Shown here: positions 59,690 through 64,000 of the stretch, piece by piece
Layout of the letters: every line of letters starts with the position of its first letter
Position numbering within the stretch: the first letter of the stretch is position 1
Assembly: GCA_965243335.1 (NCBI GenBank)
Contig: OZ251545.1
Coordinates: forward strand, 5,208,001 to 5,272,000
Direction: 5' to 3'
Origin: JAJDXW01 sp965243335
GTDB lineage: Bacteria > Pseudomonadota > Gammaproteobacteria > HK1
Length of the DNA stretch: 64,000 nt
Notes under the pieces: model-generated
Databases searched by the model: none
What the model saw: only the letters and a program-made list of their open reading frames with translations
What the model was told of the DNA's origin: nothing
Program-made: the position numbers and the translations under genes

Positions 59690-60520
59690 ATGAGGCTCGG
59701 ACGATCCTTGGCTCTGCGGTTCGCCCAGACGATGCTGTACTGGCGCGGGCACCTTCGCGCGAACGACCTCCAGGAGTTCCTGGGTGTCTCGGAGCGGACG
59801 GCGCGCGGCCTGCTCGCCGACTGGCGCGCTGAAGGACGGTTGCCGCGTTACGAGGCGAATGCGGCCCGGCGGCTCGTGCCGTTCGAGGGGTTCGACCCCG
59901 GGCCGCCGGTCACCGACTCGAACACCGCGTTCGCACTGTTGCTGGACGCGGACAGCGTTCCGGGGAATCCGTTCTCCACGACGGTGCTGCCCGGAGGAGG
60001 CCACGACCTTTCGATCTCTGCGAAGATCCCGCCGGGGCCGACCCGCGAAATCCTCGCCGCCTGCCTCGAGCGTCGGGCGGTGTGCCTGATCTATGCCGCG
60101 AAGAGTGGGCTTCAGGAGTTCGCCTTCCACCCTGCCGCCGCGGTCCGTGCGCGCGGGCGCTACCATCTGCGCGGCTATCGTGCGGAAGGACGCGATGCCT
60201 GGGGCGCGCCGTTGGACGCCCGCTACGTCGACGTGGTCCCCGCCCGCGCGGTCGAGGCTTGGGCGGCGGCCGACGAGCACTTCGTCGACCTGGAGGACGA
60301 TGGCGACTGGCATGCGTTCGACACGCTGCGTTTCGTTCTCTCCCTCGAGCTTACGGAAGATGAGAGGGTGAGCTACGAGCACGAGTACGGCATCGCCGAC
60401 ATCGGGGAGCTTGCGGTCGAGCAGCGGCGCGCCCTGATGCCCTACGTCAGGCAGGAGCTGATGGAGCGGCGGTGCTGGCGGCGCGATGGGACCTCCGTGC
60501 CGATATGGAAGGCGAGCTGA
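59690..60520 (+). CDS. WYL-domain transcriptional regulator (BrxR/CapW-like)
   Basis: The 276-residue protein has an N-terminal winged-helix DNA-binding part (LRANDLQEFLGVSERTARGLLADW, residues about 24-47), a WYL-type ligand-binding domain in the middle (AVCLIYAAKSG ... GRYHLRGYRAEG), and a C-terminal dimerisation segment (LTEDERVSYEHEYGI). This three-part layout is that of the BrxR/CapW regulators found in many phage-defence loci. It is transcribed divergently from cas6 over a palindromic gap, so it probably represses the type I-D operon and itself and responds to a nucleic-acid or nucleotide ligand. A WYL protein is a known repressor of a type I-D locus in Synechocystis. Confidence 0.88.
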   Translation: MRLGRSLALRFAQTMLYWRGHLRANDLQEFLGVSERTARGLLADWRAEGRLPRYEANAARRLVPFEGFDPGPPVTDSNTAFALLLDADSVPGNPFSTTVLPGGGHDLSISAKIPPGPTREILAACLERRAVCLIYAAKSGLQEFAFHPAAAVRARGRYHLRGYRAEGRDAWGAPLDARYVDVVPARAVEAWAAADEHFVDLEDDGDWHAFDTLRFVLSLELTEDERVSYEHEYGIADIGELAVEQRRALMPYVRQELMERRCWRRDGTSVPIWKAS

Positions 60521-60895
60521 ATGACCGGGGGCTCGATCCGAACCATATGACCCATGCAGAAAGCCGAATCTCGGCCCGGCGGCGCCAAGCGCCGGGAGGC
60601 GGACAGAGACGTCTTCGCTGCCGGTCGGGTGGACGACATGATCATCAGCGGCGGGGAGAACGTCACCCCGGTGGAGGTCGAGAACGTGCTGTCGCTGCAT
60701 CCGGCGGTGGCGGAAGTAGCGGTGGCGGGCCTCCCCGACGAACGGTGGGGTCAGCAGGTGGCCGCCTTCGTGGTGCGGCGCGAGGATGGTACGGTTCGCC
60801 GTGCGGTCGCGTGAGCAGAGGTCCGGGGACATGAAGCCGAACGTGGCGATGAGCGTCGAAGACCCCAAGCGCCCGGCGGGCGGCGGCTGACGCCG
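60521..60895. other. Gap holding an acyl-CoA ligase fragment
   Basis: The 375 bp between the WYL gene and the AlbA_2 gene hold the ligase fragment at 60602-60814. After it come a short in-frame string (MKPNVAMSVEDPKRPAGGG) and a stop, with no ribosome-binding site. No further gene or clear promoter is seen. Confidence 0.5.
60602..60814 (+). pseudogene. Central fragment of an acyl-CoA ligase gene
   Basis: The frame reads DVFAAGRVDDMIISGGENV and then TPVEVENVLSLHPAVAEVAV, followed by AGLPDERWGQQVAAFVVRRE. The intact ligase (45132-46889) has these segments with very few changes, and the DNA match is also close. The fragment corresponds to residues around 470-535 of the ligase, just before the part found at 48263. 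It lacks a start, the ATP-binding domain and the catalytic lysine, so it is not functional. It stops at a TGA at 60812. Confidence 0.85.
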
Positions 60896-62221
60896 GTGCC
60901 GGAGCCGGAGCACCGGGGGATGCGGTTCAGCGACGCGGACATCAGGCGCCAGCTCCGTCTGGGCGAGGACAGCGCCTGGGAATTCAAGGAGATCGAGTTC
61001 AAGGGGAATCGCCCGGTCGGGCCGGGCCGCGACGACCTGGCCGACGAGATCGCCGTCTTCGCCAACGCGGACGGCGGGGTACTGCTCTGCGGGGTGGCCG
61101 ACGCGGGCGGCGTACCGGGAATGTCTCGCGAACGGATGGACGAATTGGAGCGGCTGCTGGTGGAGGTGTGCACGGATGCGATCAAGCCCCCGCTCCGGCC
61201 CGCCGTCTTTCGCAGGGAGCTGGAGGAGGGCAGGCCGTTCCTGATGTTCGAGGCGCCGCGAGGCCATAGCCGGCACGACAGCCCGGGCGGGAGCTTCCAT
61301 CGCGTAGGCAGCTCGAAGCGCAGGATGACGAGCGACGAGCGGTTGCGGCTGGCGCAGCAGCGGGGGCCGGCGCGCTTTCTCCGGTTCGACGAGCAGGCGG
61401 TTCCGGAAACGGGTTTCCGCACCCTCGACGAGACGCTCTGGAAACCCCTGCTGAGCGCGGAGGGCGCCGCCGACCCCGAACTCGCGCTCGAGAAGATCGG
61501 GTTGCTGTCCGCCAGCGGCAACGGCGCCGCCAGGGCCACCGTGGCCGGCGTGCTGCTTTGCAGCCGCGCCCCGGAACAATGGCTGCCCAACGCCTGTATC
61601 ACCGCTACCTGCTACCGCGGCGAAGATCGCACCACCGGGCAGCTCGATGCGCAGACGATCGGCGGTCCGCTCCACCAGCAGGTCGCCCACGCGGTCGCGT
61701 TCGCGGTGCGCAACATGCGGGTCGCGGCCCGGAAGACGCCGGCGCGTGCGGAGTCGCCCCAGTACAGCGAAGAGGCCATTCTCGAGGCCGTGGTCAACGC
61801 CGCGGCGCATCGGGACTATTCGGTGCAAGCCAGCCGGATCCGCCTCTCCATGTTCAGTGATCGGATCGAGATCCAGTCACCCGGCGCGCTGCCCAACAAC
61901 CTGACCGTGGACGACACGTCTCACCGGCAGGCCACCCGGAACGAATTGCTCACGTCGTTGCTGGGCCGGTCTCCGGCCGCGGGGACTCAGGGAACCGGAG
62001 GGCGGCTGTTCATCATGGAACGGCGGGGTGACGGCGTCCCGATCATGCGCCGGGCAACCAGGGAGCTGAGCGGAAGGCTTCCCGAGTTTCGACTGATCGC
62101 CGGTTCCGAGCTGTGCGTTTCGCTTCCTGCCGCGCCGCTGGACTTCGTTCCCGCCCGCGCCGTGGTCTCCGTACGCTCCGGTGGACGCGCCCTGCCCGGC
62201 GACTACGACCCCGAACCCTGA
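60896..62221 (+). CDS. AlbA_2 (Schlafen-like) and HATPase-domain protein
   Basis: The 441-residue protein has an N-terminal AlbA_2/Schlafen-like domain (GEDSAWEFKEIEF at its start, AVFANADGGVLLCGVAD) and a C-terminal GHKL-type ATP-binding segment (ILEAVVNAAAHRDYSV, and GTGGRLFIMER). This architecture is common in accessory and defence regions and is also annotated as an ATP-binding transcriptional regulator. The start is GTG at 60896; ATG 60920 is possible. The last residues (RALPGDYDPEP) match the end of the acyl-CoA ligase (GDYDPET) in protein and DNA, so its 3' end may have been borrowed from a ligase copy. Confidence 0.82.
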   Translation: MPEPEHRGMRFSDADIRRQLRLGEDSAWEFKEIEFKGNRPVGPGRDDLADEIAVFANADGGVLLCGVADAGGVPGMSRERMDELERLLVEVCTDAIKPPLRPAVFRRELEEGRPFLMFEAPRGHSRHDSPGGSFHRVGSSKRRMTSDERLRLAQQRGPARFLRFDEQAVPETGFRTLDETLWKPLLSAEGAADPELALEKIGLLSASGNGAARATVAGVLLCSRAPEQWLPNACITATCYRGEDRTTGQLDAQTIGGPLHQQVAHAVAFAVRNMRVAARKTPARAESPQYSEEAILEAVVNAAAHRDYSVQASRIRLSMFSDRIEIQSPGALPNNLTVDDTSHRQATRNELLTSLLGRSPAAGTQGTGGRLFIMERRGDGVPIMRRATRELSGRLPEFRLIAGSELCVSLPAAPLDFVPARAVVSVRSGGRALPGDYDPEP

Positions 62222-62263
62222 CCGGGCCTCTCGCGACCACACGGACGGCCTCGGACGGCCGCG

Positions 62264-62293
62264 TTGACAGGGCGGGCCTCGCCGCACAGTATG
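62264..62293 (+). promoter_or_regulatory. Sigma-70-type promoter of the vapBC pair
   Basis: A perfect -35 box (TTGACA, 62264-62269) is followed after 18 bp by CAGTAT (62288-62293), which matches the -10 consensus at three positions. The -10 box overlaps the palindrome at 62291, so binding there would block transcription. This is the usual layout for self-regulated toxin-antitoxin genes. Confidence 0.65.
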
Positions 62294-62304
62294 GGCGCCC
62301 ATAT
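62291..62304. promoter_or_regulatory. Palindromic operator upstream of vapB
   Basis: TATGGGCGCCCATA is a perfect 14-bp palindrome 22 bp before the vapB start and overlapping the -10 box. A related half-site pair (ATACGAGCGCCCGTA) follows between it and the start codon. It is a likely binding site for the VapB or VapBC complex. Confidence 0.65.
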
Positions 62305-62326
62305 CCCCCGATACGAGCGCCCGTAC

Positions 62327-62575
62327 ATGAAGACGACCATCGAGATATCCGACGCTCTCTCGGCCAAGGCAAGGGCTTGCGCGGCGCGGGAGGGCGTCAC
62401 CTTCCGCTCGCTCGTCGAAGAGGGGCTGCGTGAGGTTCTGCGGGCCAGGGGCCGCCGGCCGCGTCCATTCCGGCTGAGAGATGCGCGCGTCGGCGGCCGA
62501 GGCTTGCAGCCGGGGTACCGGGATGCCGATTGGGGCCGGATACGCGATGCCGCCTACGAGGGACGGGGAAGTTGA
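62327..62575 (+). CDS. vapB: VapB-type antitoxin (ribbon-helix-helix)
   Basis: The 82-residue product opens with MKTTIEISDALSAKARA, a typical ribbon-helix-helix beta strand and helix, and a SLVEEGLREVL second helix. The Arg-rich C-terminal tail (RRPRPFRLRDARVG) would wrap the toxin. The gene overlaps the toxin gene (TTGA), as is common for vapBC. With the toxin broken the antitoxin has no obvious substrate, but it may still regulate the promoter. Confidence 0.85.
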   Translation: MKTTIEISDALSAKARACAAREGVTFRSLVEEGLREVLRARGRRPRPFRLRDARVGGRGLQPGYRDADWGRIRDAAYEGRGS

Positions 62576-63006
62576 TCGCGACGGATACCAACGTTCTCGT
62601 CCATGCCCATCGAACCGATTCCGAATGGCATGCGCCGGCGTAAGCCTGCATCCGTTCCCTCGCGGAGGGCTCCCGGCCGTGGGGGCTCCCGTGGCCGTGC
62701 ATCCACGAGTTCATCGCCATCGTGACCCACCCCCGAATCTACGACCCGCCATCGACGATCGCGGAGGCCGTCGACCAGGTCGACGCCTGGCTTCAATCTC
62801 CGGTGGCCGAGCTGCTTGCGGAAACCGACTCGCACTGGCCGCTCCTCAAGGAGCAGCTCGTGACCGGGAAGATCAGGGGGCCGGTGGTCCACGACGCCCG
62901 AATCGCGGCCGTCTGCATCGCTCACGGGGTCACGGAATTCTGGACCGCGGATCGGGACTTCAGCCGTTTCCCCGGTCTGTCGGCCCGTAACCCGCTGCTC
63001 GCCTGA
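62572..63006 (+). pseudogene. vapC: VapC PIN-domain toxin interrupted by an in-frame stop
   Basis: From a TTG start that overlaps the vapB stop, the frame reads IATDTNVLVHAHRTDSEWHAPA, then a TAA at 62641-62643. It continues in the same frame as ACIRSLAEGSRPWGLPWP, HEFIAIVTHPRIYDPP, a DARIAAVCIAHGVTEF segment and WTADRDFSRF up to 63006. PIN-domain catalytic acids (D in DTNVLV, then D in DARIA and in TADRD) are present on both sides of the stop. A single CAA or GAA to TAA change explains the break. The toxin is probably inactive unless the stop is read through. Confidence 0.85.
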
Positions 63007-63211
63007 GTCGGGCGCCGCCGCCGTATCCCCGGAGAAGATGGTACGGTAGGTTGGTCGGCGGCCCCGGCGGCGGCTCGGGGATGTGAATCCGGACCTGGAC
63101 CCGGCCACGGTCGCCGAGTCTCCGTCGACCCGTATGGCGGCTCGGACGCTTCGTCCGCCAGCGCCGCGGCGGCAGGCGGGGGACGGGATGACGCGAGGAG
63201 TCGGGCAGGCG

Positions 63212-64000
63212 ATGAGGAGAGGATTTCGGAGCACGGTCGCGAGCCTCGTCGAGGAGCTCGACGGGTTCCGGGTGGAGATCGACCCCGAGCGCGAGCGCGC
63301 CGACGTGGTGCTCGCCCGCCCGCCCCTCAACATCGTGCGGATGCCGCAGCGCGAGCAGCTTCGCCTCGTGTTCGAGGAGCTGGACCGGGACGCGGACGTC
63401 CGGATCGTCGTCCTCCGGGCGGAGGGCGAGCACTTCTCGAGCGGCGGGGAGATCCCGGGGTTCCTCGAACGGAGCCCCGAGCACGTCTCCGAGCTCGCCC
63501 GCAACGTGGCCGCGCCGGAGCGCTGCCGCAAGCCGGTGGTCGCGGCGGTGCGCGGCTACTGCTTCGGGGTCGCCTTCGAGCTCTCGCTCGCGTGCGACTT
63601 CCGGCTCGTGTCCGAGACCGCCGTCGTCGGGCTGCCGGAGCAGCGCATCGGCATGATCCCCGGCTCGGGCGGCTCCATCCGCCTGCTGCACATGATTGGG
63701 GTCGCGCGCACCAAGGACATGGTGATGCGATCGCGCCGGCTCACAGGATCGGAGGCGCTCGACTGGGGCATCGCGACCGCCTGCGTCGCGGACGGCGCGC
63801 TCGAGGCCGCGACCGACAGCCTCGTGGACGAGCTTCGCGGCTTCTCCCCGCTCGCCCAGCGCGCCGCCAAGGACGTGCTCAACACCGCGCAGCACACCAC
63901 CCTCCAGGCCGGGATCGAGCTGGAGGGGAACGCCTACGGGCGGCTCCGCTCCTCCGCCGACTTCCGGGAAGGGGTCGCCTCCTTCGTCGAGAAGCGCCGC
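63212..64000 (+). CDS. Enoyl-CoA hydratase/isomerase family protein (partial)
   Basis: The visible 263 residues belong to the crotonase fold. The oxyanion-hole elements are HFSSGGEIPGFLE (the first Gly pair) and GYCFGVAFELSLACDFRLVSE, where most hydratases have a Glu in the second half. The LPEQRIGMIPGSGGSIRLLHMIG stretch is also typical. Such enzymes hydrate or isomerise acyl-CoA esters, and the substrate is unknown; proximity to the acyl-CoA ligase and thiolase-like genes is suggestive only. The ATG at 63212 is preferred, though ATG 63188 is possible. The gene runs off the right end of the window without a stop codon. Confidence 0.85.
   Translation, partial: MRRGFRSTVASLVEELDGFRVEIDPERERADVVLARPPLNIVRMPQREQLRLVFEELDRDADVRIVVLRAEGEHFSSGGEIPGFLERSPEHVSELARNVAAPERCRKPVVAAVRGYCFGVAFELSLACDFRLVSETAVVGLPEQRIGMIPGSGGSIRLLHMIGVARTKDMVMRSRRLTGSEALDWGIATACVADGALEAATDSLVDELRGFSPLAQRAAKDVLNTAQHTTLQAGIELEGNAYGRLRSSADFREGVASFVEKRR

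Noticed and set aside
60602..60814. A functional short AMP-binding-enzyme C-terminal protein
   Set aside because: It lacks a ribosome-binding site, the ATP-binding domain and the catalytic lysine, and nearly repeats the DNA of the intact ligase gene, so it is a fragment.
1..64000. tRNA or rRNA genes
   Set aside because: I looked in the intergenic gaps for the T-arm consensus (GTTCGAATC-like) with a matching acceptor stem and found none; matches inside genes lack a cloverleaf.

Overview
The window reads as a stretch of a high-GC proteobacterial chromosome, most likely a gammaproteobacterium. The housekeeping genes point that way: clpS-clpA, yciB, dapE, dusA, an HU gene, and trpS-scpA-scpB-rluB in one run. 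The species cannot be named from sequence alone. Many proteins carry Ala/Pro/Gly/Arg-rich inserts or tails at linker positions, and two families of dispersed palindromic repeats recur in intergenic gaps.

Positions 1-35 kb are mostly core. Leftmost is a DNA methylase with the first codons of a partner gene. Then come a HAD phosphatase and HU, an MlaC-like periplasmic protein behind clpS-clpA, argD, dapE (with an apparent frameshift), yciB, trpS-scpAB-rluB, a haloacid dehalogenase, a thiolase-like protein, an ammonium transporter with a 70-residue membrane companion, a zinc-ribbon/OB-fold-SDR fusion, a cyclase-family hydrolase, an RND efflux pair, metF, a cobST-like pair, a 926-residue membrane-anchored repeat protein, nadK and dusA.

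Positions 35-47 kb mix metabolism and transfer. A C-terminal remnant of an ilvD/edd-type dehydratase abuts a compact three-gene unit (unknown protein, HEPN-type protein, RelB-like antitoxin). Two MFS transporters follow, then a molybdenum hydroxylase in which the FAD and 2Fe-2S subunits are fused in one chain, then an acyl-CoA ligase.

Positions 47-63 kb form a defence island. It holds a two-gene unit of unknown function whose first gene is frameshifted, a CRISPR array of 26 perfect 28-bp repeats plus one decayed terminal repeat, and a complete type I-D operon read leftwards: cas6-cas10d-csc2-csc1-cas3-cas4-cas1-cas2. An internal start in cas10d could give the small subunit Cas11d. A WYL-domain regulator is transcribed divergently from cas6, and the shared gap has a perfect 13-bp palindrome that looks like its operator. 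To the right lie an AlbA_2/Schlafen-like ATP-binding protein and a vapBC pair whose toxin is broken by an in-frame stop. Pieces of the neighbouring acyl-CoA ligase gene flank the island on both sides, which suggests duplication when the island was assembled. The window ends inside an enoyl-CoA hydratase gene.

The most notable system is the type I-D locus. Its gene order is unusual, its host looks proteobacterial, and it has a visible regulator-operator arrangement and an internal small-subunit start.
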